DNA of 64,000 bases from Tanypteryx hageni (GCA_028673005.1 CM054117.1:1426001-1490000), one strand, 5' to 3'. Positions 53,560 to 64,000 are shown, numbered from the stretch's first letter. Numbers and translations: made by a program. Notes: generated from the sequence alone by a model not told the origin.

Positions 53560-54440
53560 AATTAATGAACATGCCCCTGAATCGAATAAGAAAAAATTGC
53601 GACAACTTGCACTTACAAGATGGGTCGAACGGCAAGAATCCGTAATGGTGATGATCGAACTGCTTGATGTAATTTACTACGCTCTTGAAGAAATAAGTAC
53701 CTACTTGGCAGAAACAAGACGCTTCGTCAGACGACCAAATGCTATCAAGTTCCATTTGTGAGTTTTGTTTTCTAATTTAACTAGGTATATACAGTTCAAT
53801 CATTATTTTCTTACGCATAGTCGTTGCGCAGATTATTGCAAAATGTTGATAGTGACCTTTATTCAGCACTAAATCATGTATGATGTCATTGAACAAATAA
53901 AAATTATACGAACTAATTCAGAAGAAGAATTTTAAATTATATATCAAACGGCATCTGGAAAAGCAGCATCTATTGGGATTGAGGTAAATAAACCACGGAG
54001 TTGCATAAATCATCAACAGAGTGCAAATGTGCCATCTGAAATTACGGAATAATATTATCGGAGGTCTGTATTTATTTCCTTCTCAGACCATACGTTAAAT
54101 CAGCTGAATGATAGTTTTTCGAAGCATCGGAAAATGCTTAAATTTAGCAGTATTCTACATAAAGGTGAAATAACAAAACAATGTCAAATAGATAATTTTT
54201 TGGGAATTGTTGATTTCTACACTAACGATTTGTTTTCAACAAATATGTGTGTTTTAAAAGCAAACGTTATGAAAATTCAACATCTGAAGTAGTACTACCA
54301 AAGAACGCTATAGTTGCACTAGCAAAATACGATAAATTAATTTACCCCAATATTTTCATATTGATAAAAAAATTTGTCACACTTCCTATTGCTACATGCA
54401 GCAGTGAAAGATCGTTTTCGACTTTGTGGTTTGGCGTAAT
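53560..54440 (+). pseudogene. hAT transposase relic (ZMYM1-like lineage)
   Basis: Frames in order: LRQLALTRWVERQESVMVMI with ELLDVIYYALEEIS, DVIEQIKIIRTNSEEEF, KAASIGIEVNKPRSCINHQQ, YYRRSVFISFSDHTLNQLND and finally IYPNIFILIKKFVTLPIATC with SSERSFSTL. The TRWVER and SERSFSTL blocks and the DH segment follow the TTF/ZMYM1-like hAT order. Stops and frameshifts are frequent. The N-terminal finger and first catalytic Asp are missing. Confidence 0.75.
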
Positions 54441-56185
54441 TTAATGTTGTTTAACCCTGCGTAGGTCGCGCTGTGTCTGCGAGACACACTTGAAACTTTA
54501 CTTTTAATCCAGTGAACCGTTTCTTTGGCCATTCTGGCATCGCTAACCAAGCAAACCCTGTGTGACCAGTGGAGCCAAACAAATAATACGATTTTTACTC
54601 TGTCTGACAGACTCATCGCGGCATTTCTTGGCATAAAAAGTTATCTCTTTAAATAGATTTTTGCTCCTTTTTGATATAGAAGATTCGGTTCAAGTAGCAG
54701 ATGTGGAGCCATGTCTAGGAATACTACCTGCTCTTCGCGTTCGCCCCTTATTAGAGAGGATTAGCGTCCCTCGCTCGGACTCGAGTCCAGGACCATTGCT
54801 CGGTGTAGTCCACCCTCACAGCGGGTGGTGAGATTACCGATCTATCATTGCAAAATTTCAATACTTTTTGCAAATAAGGCGATTGAAAGTTACATCATTG
54901 CATTGCGGTAAAAATGCTGATTATTGGCGTTTTACACGAAATTCTACTATACATATTAACGGAGCTAAGAAACGAGGGTGGGGGAGGAATGAAACTGAAG
55001 GAAAGTGAGAGGACCTACATAAGCGCTTCGACTTATTGTTAGCTTAAGCGTTTTAGGAGGGAAATTTCAAATCGACATTGCTTTTTCGATTTACAACACG
55101 TACAGTGGACTCTGTCCTTCCCGCTATCCCTTTCAAAGTCTCCAGGAAACAGGAAATATTAAACATAAAACAACGACTATGAAAATATGATTGTTTTCAT
55201 TGTCGTTGGTCTATGTTTCATGACTTTCTCGGTATTTCAGATTTTCTTCTTTGGAAGAAATAGGAACATGGTCTTTTAGACGTTTTTGTTGCGTTTTTCT
55301 AAGAGGATAAAATAGACCACCAGGAGATGTAAAATGAAAAATGTCTCATTTGCGCAAAATATGAGAGTTTCGGACCAGATATAATTCAAATGATTCAATA
55401 AAGGCACTAATACTAATAATAAAATACGATAAAAATATTAATGCCGTATTCTATGGACAGCCATATCGCTTTAAAATGAGGAAATTCGAATGATTCTATT
55501 AGTTCACGCTTTTGCAGCATGCAGTAAAGCTGGACCCCAGTTTTTTTGATTTTACTCGCGAAGAAATCTAAAATGAACTAGTGAATCTATTGATCAGTGA
55601 CCTCGCTAACGTTAAATAAAAACCAACATCTAAAAATGAATTAAAATTATTTCAATTGAGTTAACACACGTGTGCATTTCATTCAATGATCTTTATTAGA
55701 AAAACACTCAAACTCCGTAGATAAATTTACGAAATCGAAGATTTTAGACGCACATAAATTAATCAAAACTTAAAAGCCGTTGAACAACTCTATAAGTAGG
55801 GTAAAATATAAAAAAATTCAACCAAACACTACATAGCTCGTGCGGATATGCTCTTAAGCGTCTGTGATTATATTCGTGTAATTTTATTTATTAAGACGGC
55901 ATCTATCGATAGATATACAGCTAGACGATCGTCGGCGAAGCCATCATTGTTGCAGTTTTCGATAACGAATTTAAGTCTGTAAATGTTTGCCTTTGTTATC
56001 CTGCCTCTTATGCTCTATGAATACGGGTACTTAAAGACGATTACAATATTACCTAAAACATTTCCTCTAGAGCATATTGTTTTAGACTATTATATTTCTT
56101 AAAAAGTGATCACTAATATAAAAGTATATGTGGCCTCGGGATTTCTCATAATTACGTATAATAAAACAATAGATATGATATAGCA
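54441..56185. other. AT-rich stretch, nothing recognised
   Basis: No gene, repeat or terminal sequence stands out. 54720-54845 is locally GC-rich with gctcggactcgagtccagga and could be an old SINE piece, without convincing boxes. Confidence 0.4.
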
Positions 56186-56297
56186 TTAAAATCTAGTAGT
56201 AAGCATGAAGTTGGAAAATCGCCTAAGAAATATGGAAAACAAACAAAAGACCGTGTATATAGAATGAGAAGAAATTATAACCAGTATCAAGGATACC

Positions 56298-56531
56298 TTG
56301 GATAAAGAGATTGAATACCAGGAGAAGAAATTCGGAAAACCATGGTTCACACAGGGAATGCTGGAGAAAATGGATGAGAGACGAAAATGGAAAAGCGTTA
56401 ACAGTGGACAAGGTATGGCCAATTATATGCATATAAACAATGCGTTGAAAAGGGTAACAGATAAAGCTGGAGAATATTGGATAAAAGATAAATGTGATAA
56501 AATACAACAAATGGAGAGGTTAGGACGGTAA
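56298..56531 (+). pseudogene. RTE LINE ORF2 linker fragment
   Basis: The 77-codon frame covers the endonuclease-RT linker: KEIEYQEKKFGKPWFTQGML, EKMDERRKWKSVNSGQG and NNALKRVTDKAGEYWIKDK. It corresponds to the junction of 7938-8999 and 8974-10821. A TAA at 56529 ends it. Confidence 0.85.
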
Positions 56532-56604
56532 GATATGACGTACGCTACGGCACTGAAATTAGAAGATAAGAAGTCTAATGGAATTCTTAGTAAAGGAATT
56601 ATAA

Positions 56605-56826
56605 GGAATTCTTAATCGCAGATTTTGAAAGCGACGAATCTGGCGGTGGGTCTCCTCCCAGTAGAGGTAGATGTAGAAAGATTTGAGGTTTTCTCGGCGA
56701 ATGGCTGCAATGAAGTTTTCTCGGGTTATATGTTATCATTATATATATATATATATATATACTAGAATAAGGTGCTTGCATACTACATGCGTTTCATCTC
56801 ACCTTGAAAAAACAGTAAGTTTTTCG
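56605..56826. mobile_element. 222-bp insertion with 17-bp target duplication
   Basis: tagtaaaggaattataa occurs at 56588-56604 and again at 56827-56843, and the RTE LINE resumes after the second copy. The insert contains ggttttctcggcgaatggct, ttttctcggg and an (AT)n run (56737-56761). The long duplicate suggests insertion by target-primed reverse transcription or a similar staggered cut. It has no coding capacity. A Penelope-related terminal fragment is possible but unproved. Confidence 0.85.
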
Positions 56827-57084
56827 TAGTAAAGGAATTATAATTACGGATAGGAAGATAATATCAAAAACAAAGGATGTAGCACAGGTATGAGAAGAAT
56901 ACATCAAGTACCTATACAGCAAGCAGGCATGATCATCAAAAATAGAACTGGAAGATGAAGAAAATATTGAAGAGGGCAACTTAGGACCAAGTACTATGGA
57001 GAGTGAAGTACAAAAAGCGATAGTGGAATTAAAGAAAGGAAAAGTCACAGGCAGCGATGGAATACCGGCTGAGGTATTAAAGTC

Positions 57085-57585
57085 ATGGAATCAGAAGGAC
57101 TAAGAGCGAACGCGAAACTAATTTATAAGATTTACGACACGGAAGAGTGGCCTCGTGATTTCTTAGAAATAACAATGATTATTCCAAAGAAAAAGCCGAA
57201 AGCAATGCAGTGTAAAGACTGCAGAACAATAAGCCTTCTCTCACACACTTCGAAGATCATCACGAAGACTCTTAATAAATAGCTGGAGAAAAAGGTAGAC
57301 GAAATGTGGGGAAGCTTTTAAATGTGAACTTGAAGGAGAATGCTGAAGATAAAATTAACAGATAGGATGAAAAACGACGAAGTGCTACGAAGAGTAGTAG
57401 AGAAGCTAATGATTATACAGACTATTAGAAAGAGGATGGCAAACTGGGTTGGACATTACCTGAGGAGAGAGAGAGTATCATTTAAAGACGTGTCAGAAGG
57501 AATACTAGACGGAAAAAGGGAAAGAGGTAGGAAAAGGTTTCAGTTGATACACGATTTGAAAGGGAAAGATAGTATCAAGATATGA
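57085..57585 (+). pseudogene. RTE LINE RT start and C-terminal tail, deletion-fused
   Basis: 57085-57282 reads LIYKIYDTEEWPRDFLEITM and RTISLLSHTSKIITKTLNK. 57340-57585 reads MLKIKLTDRMKNDEVLRRVV and WVGHYLRR with GKRERGRKR. Between them the RT catalytic motifs are deleted and stops occur, so this copy cannot encode RT. Confidence 0.85.
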
Positions 57586-57679
57586 AGAGGACAACGGGTA
57601 ATAGGAGTATATGTAGAGCCATGTTTAACCATGAATAATCGCGGACCTGTCCGCGGACAGACTACCTTTGATGATATGA

Positions 57680-57708
57680 AAACACACACACACACACACG
57701 CACAACAC
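57680..57708. repeat. (CA)n microsatellite
   Basis: aaaacacacacacacacaca with one cg step, directly after the 3' end of the RTE LINE (tgatgatatgaaa). Confidence 0.95.
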
Positions 57709-57713
57709 TTTCT

Positions 57714-58280
57714 CTATACTTCGTATATGAAGAAAGTAAAAAATGAAAACATTAGGGATCGAATGGAGATCAACACCGTAGGAGCTAGGCACGCTATCGC
57801 CTCAGCCTCTCTCTTTCTTTTTAACAATTCGACAATAAAACCTATTAAGTTGCATATGATATTTTTGCACATTTTCGACGGTTTTCTTGAACTCAAGGGC
57901 CCATTCACAAAAACCCCGAGACACGGGTCTTCTAATTTTCGATGTAGAATCATTTGGTCGCGCTTCATCAAAATCCGTTACCCGAACGTAGCCTCTCTTT
58001 TTAAGCGTGAATTGTCTACAATAGTCGGCGGTAGGTGATTTGGTGGTGGCAGCCAAAAATTAGTTTTAAATATATCTCTTAAAAATGAATATATATATGG
58101 GAAACTATTTCAAACAAAGATCGTACAAATTAAATGTTCTACAAATTTTATTCCAATACTATTTTGAATTCATCAAATATTAAAGGAAATATTTTAAATA
58201 AATTGAATATCTCCTTAACAATGCGTTCTACACGAAATGATTAAGACAAACTTTTTAGAAAATAATATTATCTATGAAGT
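57714..58280. other. Non-genic stretch with an inverted dispersed repeat
   Basis: 58015-58180 on the minus strand (tttgtttgaaatagtttccc ... ggctgccaccaccaaatc) matches 30420-30575. The minus frame at 57802-58056 (84 codons) starts at that repeat and has no family resemblance I recognise. Confidence 0.5.
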
Positions 58281-58690
58281 TTATAATAAACATTTACATT
58301 TATGACAATTTAAGAGTTGGCCAAAACCACCAACATGACGATGGTGATGGTCGGCTTTAAGTGCTTGCGTGAGATTTCTCGTTTTTTTCAGAAACTGCTC
58401 TAGTAAGTTGTCATCCTCTGCAGAGTCTGAAATACTTACTACTGGTACAAAATATTTCTCATGTTTTTTCAAGTTGTTTGCAAGTCGTTCATTTTCCAGC
58501 AACTTCAGCGTTTTAGTAATTTGGATTTTAGCTTTCTTTACTTTCTCTTCATCTAAAGTCAATCTGTATCTAGGATCTAAATATACAGCAGCAAACAAAA
58601 GATAATTATTTAGAAAATTCTCCACTCTTTTAAGTATATTTGAATGTGAAGCTTGTACCAAGCACTGAATATTGTTACAGAGGTCCAATT
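58281..58690 (-). pseudogene. hAT transposase fragment, sibling of 51800
   Basis: The frame reads LKRVENFLNNYLLFAAVYLD, PRYRLTLDEEKVKKAKIQIT, KTLKLLENERLAN, SISDSAEDDNLLEQFLKK. The blocks DPRYRLTL, KIQITKTLKLLEN and SISDSAEDD are shared with the plus-strand relic at 51800-52050. The C-terminal dimerisation block is missing, so only the central piece remains. Confidence 0.8.
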
Positions 58691-58812
58691 AATAACATAG
58701 CTAATATCCGGAATTGATCCACAATGTGTGAGGCGGTCAAGCGACAAATCTAATCTAGAAATAGAAAAGAAATATTCTGCTTTTGAGAGATCTGAAAATT
58801 CGAGACATAACA

Positions 58813-58825
58813 CGTATATATATAC

Positions 58826-58885
<60 letters not shown>
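58813..58885. repeat. (TACATA)n/(AT)n microsatellite
   Basis: tatatatacatatacatata passing into pure AT over about 50 bp. Confidence 0.97.
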
Positions 58886-58887
<2 letters not shown>

Positions 58888-58929
58888 TCAACATCCTCCG
58901 ACACAATTGAATCAACACTAGTATTTTCA

Positions 58930-59600
58930 GGCATTTCCTTGTATCAATCCAAGAAACTCACGATTCAAATCCATATTGGTGTTTTGGAGTTAATACACTT
59001 TTGTTTGATAGTTGAGTAGCACTTCATGGTCAATATAATTTGAGTCACCAAAATATATGTATAGCTTTTACGATATAATCTTTTTCTATCAAATACTTAG
59101 AAATTTCAACCATGCCTGCATTCAATCCGCTGTTCCATTTCCAATACGTATTACCCCTTGGTGGAAATATTCTTGCTCATATTTGTAGCCAAGTGGATAT
59201 TTTGAATTTCTCTACAAACTTGAGCTTTTTATACAGGCTTTGATGGAAACAGTTTTAGATCCACGGGGCATAACATTGGCTGTCTTAAGTCTCCACCAAA
59301 TAGCAGAACTTTGCCCAAACATCGCAACCCATTAAGTGACATCATTTATGCTTCATCAATAATTAACATTACTGCACATCTAATTTCTTTCTGATGAAAT
59401 TGATTGTACTCATATTGATGACAAGGGTGTCTGTAAAATTGGAATGGAAAATTTGAATCCACCATGGACTGTTTGATCTCCTTTCAATAAATCGGAAGAA
59501 ATTTTAATTGTTGCAGAAGGTATGACTTCCATTCTCCTTCCTCTTAAATAGCTCATGAATTTGTTATAAAAACAAGTTTTTCCTGATTTCCTGGGACCAG
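58930..59600 (-). pseudogene. Helitron helicase, Walker A and B segment
   Basis: From 59600: GPRKSGKTCFYNKFMSYLRG (Walker A with GKT), MEVIPSATIKISSDLLKGDQ, TVHGGFKFSIP, then in later frames VMLIIDEA (Walker B) and KVLLFGGDLRQ. These are PIF1-type helicase motifs I, Ia, II and III. The block continues directly from the segment at 60630 if the insertion between them is removed. Stops near 59300 and beyond. Confidence 0.8.
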
Positions 59601-60630
59601 TGGCGGATTTACTCCTTCTGGGGCTCCTGACGTGAAACATTTTGGGGCACCTGGTGCGAAACATGTGGGAGCCGCTTGCGATAAGCTGTCGGGGGACCTA
59701 CAATCTAAATATACAGTAACTTATCGTATAACGCGCGCCTGCATAGCGCGTTTTCGCAATAACACGATTTATTTTTTAGGGACAATTTTTCACATAAAGC
59801 GCTCATCCCCGCAATAGCGCGCAAGAAATCGGGTGGCGGACTATTTTGCGGAGTGGCGTAAGTTGTTGTAAAATTTTAAATGGTGGGAATGCTGTACTGT
59901 GCACACTTATATATATACTCACGCGCACACACACTTATTCACGCACAGTATATGACAGTGGGAGTATTTTTACTTCAACCCTCATAATTTGATAGAGTTG
60001 CATTGAATCATCATCCTTCTGAACGGACTATACGATTTGCGCGTTAAAAAAAGAATCATGACAGCTACAAATACGCGCGCTAGCTATATACGTAGTCATT
60101 ATGTGCGGTTAGTGGTTTTTGTTCTATTGTAAAGATAATTACCCCCTATGATGAGTGGAAAGCGTGTGCAAAATAATATCAATGCAAGCGAAAATTGCTA
60201 ATACTGAATACTACGTAATACATACATACAAGCACGCTACCACATACTGTGCATGAAAATAACAATAATAAAATAAAATAAAGGTGTGAAATGTCAGCCG
60301 AAAACGCAACCCATCCATTTTCCATTATTGTTATGGGAAAATTGTTCTCGCTTAAAGCGTTTTTGCTTAGCGTGCAGGTTCTCACAAACGTAACTATCAC
60401 GTTATTCGATGAATTACTGTATAGTGAAACCGATTCTAACGGCTATCTTCTTTTTTAACATCTCTTAACGATCGTTTTTCTATGGAAACATAGAGAGGTT
60501 CCACTGATTTTTAAATTGAGACATTTAATGTTTCTGAGATTTTATACAGGAATATTTTTTCGGGGTCCCTGGCGCGCGCCTTGTGCGACCCACGGGTCGC
60601 CATTACCCGGGTCCGTCCAAAATATAAACA
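59585..60630. mobile_element. hAT-like insertion inside the Helitron helicase
   Basis: The left edge reads cagtggcggatttactcctt at 59589, like the hAT terminus type CAGTGGCGGATTTA. The right edge region, 60560-60630, has ggcgcgcgccttgtgcgacc and is unlike Helitron sequence. The helicase reading stops and resumes at these borders. Precise ends and duplicates are unclear. Confidence 0.6.
59714..60419. mobile_element. 706-bp pogo/Tc1-like element with TA duplications
   Basis: Both ends begin CAGTAAYTYATCGWATAACG: cagtaacttatcgtataacg at 59714-59733 and, inverted, cagtaattcatcgaataacg ending at 60419. TA flanks both sides (59712-59713, 60420-60421). Subterminal sequences with gcgcgttttcgcaataac and gttctcgcttaaagcg resemble pogo/Tigger-type ends. 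There is no transposase, so it is non-autonomous. It lies within the hAT-like insertion. Confidence 0.85.
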
Positions 60631-61190
60631 CGGCTATCTACCTGTTATTGCGTTCAAATACTTGTTTCTGTTAAGGATTAAGACTTTTTATTCATTTGCT
60701 TCCTACATTAATTTCATTATGTTAAATCATTATTGGTCCAGGATCTGGTAAACCAATACGGATGCAAGATAAACCATAACATCTAAACGTTTTGGATTTT
60801 TTCAATGCCACATCAGTGGTGTGCATTGGTTGAATATCTTTAATATGATATCCATAAAAATTCTGAAGCAACCCCAAGGGATAGTTGGCCTCGTTAAACT
60901 TAAAAATAAGGGTTTGACGAAATTGTTCTGTTAGTTGAACTACAGTAGCTTCATCTATTAGTAGCACTCAGTATCATCAGATAGCAAATTTCTTCGGCGC
61001 GCAGCTTCTCTAAATGTTTCACAAATCTCGCCATCGACAATACATTTACCCTGAAAACTTTTAGTTCTTATAACGTGTTACAATTAAAAATTCCTAGATA
61101 AAATCTCTATTCGTCTCTAGGACTGAAAACATTCGTGTTATATTCCTTTCAGCGCCACTATGCCGTCTTCTCGATTCATGGATTTCATTG
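60630..61190 (-). pseudogene. Helitron helicase, segment before the Walker A motif
   Basis: From 61190: ITRMFSVLETNRDFI, FQGKCIVDGEICETFREAAR, RRNLLSDDTE, LLIDEATVVQLTEQFRQTLI, FKFNEANYPLGLLQNFYGY and GLPDPGP, then SLNP.QKQVFERNNR and AVFIF. This is the usual Helitron order (R.F..., C.VDG....TF..AA, LL..D, GLP.P, LN..Q...). The reading breaks off just before the expected DGP-G-GKT. Several stops. Confidence 0.75.
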
Positions 61191-61315
61191 TTGTTGTAAT
61201 AAACGAAATGGTATGCTGAATATGATCCAATGCATTGTTAAGTGTACTGGCGGGTACCATTACCAGCTTAGCTATAAATGGTGATCTATGTTGTAAAAAC
61301 GAGCTTAGTTATTGA

Positions 61316-62015
61316 TTGGCCACTATGATAGGGCAACTGAAGATGTCCCTCACTCCAAGCGAGGCCGCTTGTTGGGAGGGAGGGATTCCTGCGAGTCTAG
61401 GCTGGCGATGGGTCGCTTATAGCGGTCCCACCACCGACCCCGGATCTCGCCGAGCGCATTCACCTCTCGGTGCTGGGAGGCTGCCGCCTTCGCGTAGAAA
61501 TCCCTGGACATCCTCGACAAGAGGACGTCCAGTGATTCCACGCTCCCGTCTTAGTGCATCCGGCTGACACAATCGTATCGAGTACGACCGAGTATCAGCC
61601 GGAGTGCGATGTTTTGCACGACCTGGATCCTTAATAGGGAGGTCTTCGACACTCCGGACCAAACCGGAGCTGCGTAGGTCATGACAGGCCGAACGCAGCT
61701 CAAATATAGGCGTCTCCGTGTGTCGGCCGACAAGACACTCGAGCTGAGGATGGGACAAAGTCTCATCAGAGCCCCGAGTGCCTTGCGGCGGACGCTTTTT
61801 ACCTGAGACTTCCAAAGAAGCCTCCGGTCTAACACAACGCCAAGGTAAGTGACCTCTTGGCTCCAGGGAATTACCTCCCCCATCACCGACAGGTAGACTC
61901 CAGGCGGCGCCCCCTTCCAGGGTGGAAGATGACCGCTCCTGTCTTGGAAGGATTGACAGCAATGCGCCATCGACGATACCAGGTGGCCAGATCGTCGGAA
62001 GCGCACTGCAGATTC
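61316..62015 (-). pseudogene. LINE ORF2 C-terminal region
   Basis: After the frameshift the sequence runs ALYADDAVLLSRSTKKYAAV, a stretch near 61860 EVTYLGVVLDRRLLWKSQVK, LYLSCVRPVMTYAAPVWSGV and LRIQVVQNIALRLILGRTRY (61551-62006 frame). A further frame change leads to MESLDVLLSRMSRDFYAKAA and the tail LGEIRGRWWDRYKRPIASLD, LPPNKRPRLE (61350-61541). The order is that of a normal jockey ORF2 end. Confidence 0.85.
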
Positions 62016-63575
62016 TCAACTGCCGCGTACTTCTTGGTCGAACGCGACAGGAGCACCGCGTCGTCCGCATACAGGGCGAGGACTTTGTGTCCACTTAAAC
62101 CCCCTAGGGGGGTCGTGGGTGTAAATGTTGAAAAGGATGGGCCCCAGGACGGATCCCTGCTGGACGCCGGCGCAGATTTGCCGCATTCCCGATCCGACCC
62201 GGAGCCAGAATATCCGGAAGGTCCTGCCCTGTAGGTATGACTGCACCAGTCGTACGAACCAGACTGGCATCTGGAGTCGAACCATCTTCAACAGGAGCGC
62301 ACAGTGCCACACGCGGTCGAAGGCCTTCGATATATCAAAGAAGGCCCCCGCGACCGCCTGCCTCCTGTTGAAGGAGTCGGTGACGAAGTCGGTCACCCTA
62401 CCCAGCTGCTGGGTGGTGGAGTGCCCCTCGCGGAAGCCGAACTGTTCGTCCGGGAGAATATGCTTTTCCCGGAGGATGACGTCCAGTGGCTTCCGGAGTA
62501 GACGCTCAAAGATCTTCCCGAAGCCAGCCAGGAGCGATATTGGCCGGATGTCTCCGGGACCAACCTCCGTCCCTGGTTTCTTCGGGATACACACGATCTT
62601 TGCCCTTTTCCAGGCTGACGGGAAGTATGGAATCCTGACGCAGCCGTTGTATACGGCGGTCAGGAATTCTATCGCTGTGACGGGGACATGCCGCAGGACT
62701 ACGTAGGGAATACCGTCGTCCCCCGGAGCCCTCCTCAACCCGAGACGGCGAACCAGTGCCAAGACTCCGCCGCTAGTGAATAGAGGAAGCTCCACCTCCG
62801 GCAGGGGATCCCGATCCAGCGAACCCAGCACCACTGCGATGTCCTCCTCCACCACATCCGACTCTGCTGTGGCCGGATTGGGACAGAAAACCGTCTCGAG
62901 GTATTCTGCCATCAATCCGGCCTTCTCCTCTGGGGAACTCGCAACGCAGTCCCCACGGAAAATAAGAGTATCGCGCCACTGAGGTCCGCATAGCCTCGAA
63001 CAGGTCTTCCAGACTGAATGATCCCCCAGGCTGAGGGTGCGGAAATGATTCTCCCACACGTCCGAGCGCACGTCTTGCAACATGCGCCTGACGGTCCTGG
63101 TCAGACCATCCAGCTGGAGCCTGAGACCCAGCGTCCGATGGCGCTGCCACCGACGTCGGACGCTGTTTTTCAGGGTGATGGTCTCCCGGACGACTCGAGG
63201 CAGGGCGATGCGGACGGCCCTGGCGTTAACCACCTTAGGCACCGCAGCGTTCATGGCCTGTTGGACGGTGGAGGTGATGAGGTCGACCATCCTGTCGGCC
63301 TCATCCCTCGTCTCAGGAAGAGTCAGCACGACCGGCAGCTTTTCCGCGATGAATTCGCGGAAATACTGCCAGTCGGCTCTTACGAGGTCCAGACGCTGCG
63401 TTGGTGGGACTCGCACGGGCGAGTTCCCCAGAAGCAGCAGAGTCGGATTGTGGTCCGAGGACAAATCGCACATTGAATGAATGCTCAAGGATGCCCTGAC
63501 GTCGAGGACATCCCCGGAAGGCAGGATCGTCGGCTCTGTAGAAGCCAACACAGTCATCCTTTTCTCGTCTGCCAA
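62016..63575 (-). pseudogene. LINE ORF2: endonuclease end and RT with motifs A and B
   Basis: 519 open codons. It starts in the endonuclease (SSDHNPTLLLLGNSPVRVPP), then the linker (RADWQYFREFI, TSTVQQAMNAAVPK), then RT: RRAPGDDGIPYVVLRHV, GDIRPISLLAGFGKIFERLL, DEQFGFREGHSTTQQLGRVT, motif A FFDISKAFDRVWHCALLLKM and motif B GVQQGSVLGPILFNIYTHDP. Just after this a small indel in a C/G run (about 62105) shifts the frame; the next frame continues LSGHKVLALYADDAVLLSRS with intact YADD. The start at 63575 is arbitrary because the endonuclease lies upstream. Confidence 0.88.
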
Positions 63576-64000
63576 GTCCCGCAGTCTCGTGCTCTTCGGA
63601 TTGGCGACTCTCGAATGCCAGCTGGCATGCTTGGCATTCAGGTTGCCTATGACAATTTAGGGGCAGCCGTCTCCGACGAGATCCATGACCTCGTCCGGGT
63701 CCCACGGCCTTCCCAGCGGGTAGTACGCCGAGGAGAACCTGATCCACCCGTAGTCGGTCAGCACGTCGGCAGACACGGCCTCCATCGACCTGTATGATCG
63801 CTTCCGACACGGGCGATGCCTTACAGATCAATGGATCAATAATGCAGACCCACCCCGCCCCTGGTCGGGTTTCCGGGCCTGTCGGCACGGTAGATCGACC
63901 ATCCCGGTACCTTCCAGGAGTCCGATGGGCGGAGGTGGGTCTCATTGACTGCAGCCACGATGGCGTTCTTCTCCTCCGTATTCTCCTTGACTCCCCGTGC
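63576..64000 (-). pseudogene. LINE ORF2 endonuclease fragment
   Basis: Across frames: IVAAVNETHLRPSDSWKVPG with the catalytic Glu in NETHL, WSIYRADRPGNPTRGGVG, and further on IVIGNLNAKHASWHSR (usually GDLNAKH, so the catalytic Asp is Asn here). A TAA lies just before IVIGNLN, and frame changes occur. The SDH-type end is in the next frame block (LSSDHNPTLLLL, about 63450). Confidence 0.72.

Larger units (their letters stand above)
56186..57660 (+). mobile_element. Second copy of the RTE LINE, internally deleted
   Basis: It matches the first copy from about 8795: the linker region (56200-56540), RT start (56850-57300), then a jump from the segment at 9660 to that at 10500, at about 57303-57312, deleting about 840 bp including motifs A-C. 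The 3' end with cggacctgtccgcggacaga is kept. It has the intact linker frame ..GMLEKMDERRKWKSVN.. that shows the 2-base loss in the first copy. It is interrupted at 56605. Confidence 0.88.
58915..61200 (-). mobile_element. Helitron relic, helicase part, interrupted
   Basis: Two blocks on the minus strand, 61190-60630 and 59600-58930, together read as the helicase region of a Helitron Rep/Hel protein. They are separated by about 1 kb of inserted sequence. Helitron ends were not found. Confidence 0.78.
61316..64000 (-). mobile_element. GC-rich jockey-group LINE, ORF2 part, running off the window
   Basis: From 64000 down to 61316 the minus strand carries endonuclease, RT and C-terminal tail of ORF2 and a short 3' end. 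It shares its last residues with 44290-44536, so it belongs to the family whose ORF1 is at 42238-44520. The 5' half with ORF1 would lie beyond 64000. Confidence 0.85.

Noticed and set aside
61417..62094. 225-codon minus frame beside the ORF2 tail
   Set aside because: It is the wrong frame of ORF2 after the frameshift; YADD and YLGV motifs lie in the other frames.

Overview
The window is a transposon-dense, AT-rich eukaryotic segment, most likely from an arthropod and probably an insect. The evidence is the repeat content: jockey-group LINEs with a gag-like ORF1 carrying CCHC knuckles, RTE-type LINEs ending in (TGATGA)n, Penelope-like elements with a GIY-YIG nuclease, tRNA-headed SINEs, several hAT lineages, a Helitron relic, and a spliced multicopy protein family that I know mainly from arthropods. 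I see no host single-copy gene, rRNA, CRISPR array or functional tRNA. Nearly every long reading frame belongs to a mobile element, and almost all are broken.

Layout. 1-5755 is a 135-bp satellite that runs into a minus-strand LINE relic (5756-6370). 6371-7605 is AT-rich with small repeats. 7606-10931 is a tRNA-like head followed by a nearly complete RTE-type LINE (+). 10932-12970 is a Penelope-like element (-). 13289-15137 is a BED-finger hAT relic (-) split by a SINE with a 16-bp target duplication. 15471-17870 is a DNA element with about 130-bp inverted termini around a spliced gene of unknown function (-). 18808-23400 is a jockey/CR1-group LINE (-). 23485-26780 is a rearranged, partly duplicated LINE cluster (-). 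26801-27310 is a second Penelope relic. 27310-30020 is another endonuclease/RT LINE (+). 30896-34480 holds two hAT relics (-), and 34495-36250 the 5' half of a LINE with an FP-like ORF1 (-). 36300-37000 is a minisatellite, 37105-39690 the best preserved hAT (-), and 40233-40515 another minisatellite.

The second part continues the pattern. 42190-44640 is a GC-rich LINE whose intact ORF1 is joined to the tail of ORF2 by an internal deletion. 44830-47510 is a decayed relative and 47555-47760 a second SINE copy. 50607-52670 and 53560-54440 are hAT relics (+). 56186-57660 is a second, internally deleted copy of the RTE LINE with a 222-bp insertion flanked by a 17-bp duplication. 58281-58690 is a hAT relic related to the one at 51790. 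58915-61200 is a Helitron helicase relic (-) interrupted by a hAT-like sequence that itself contains a 706-bp element with TA duplications. 61316-64000 is ORF2 (-) of the family whose ORF1 lies at 42238.

Functionally these are autonomous or once autonomous copy-and-paste elements (LINEs, Penelope), parasites that depend on them (SINEs), cut-and-paste elements (hATs, the pogo-like element, the 15.5-17.9 kb element), and satellites that appear to grow out of LINE sequence. All family assignments rest on motif recognition by eye, not on database searches.
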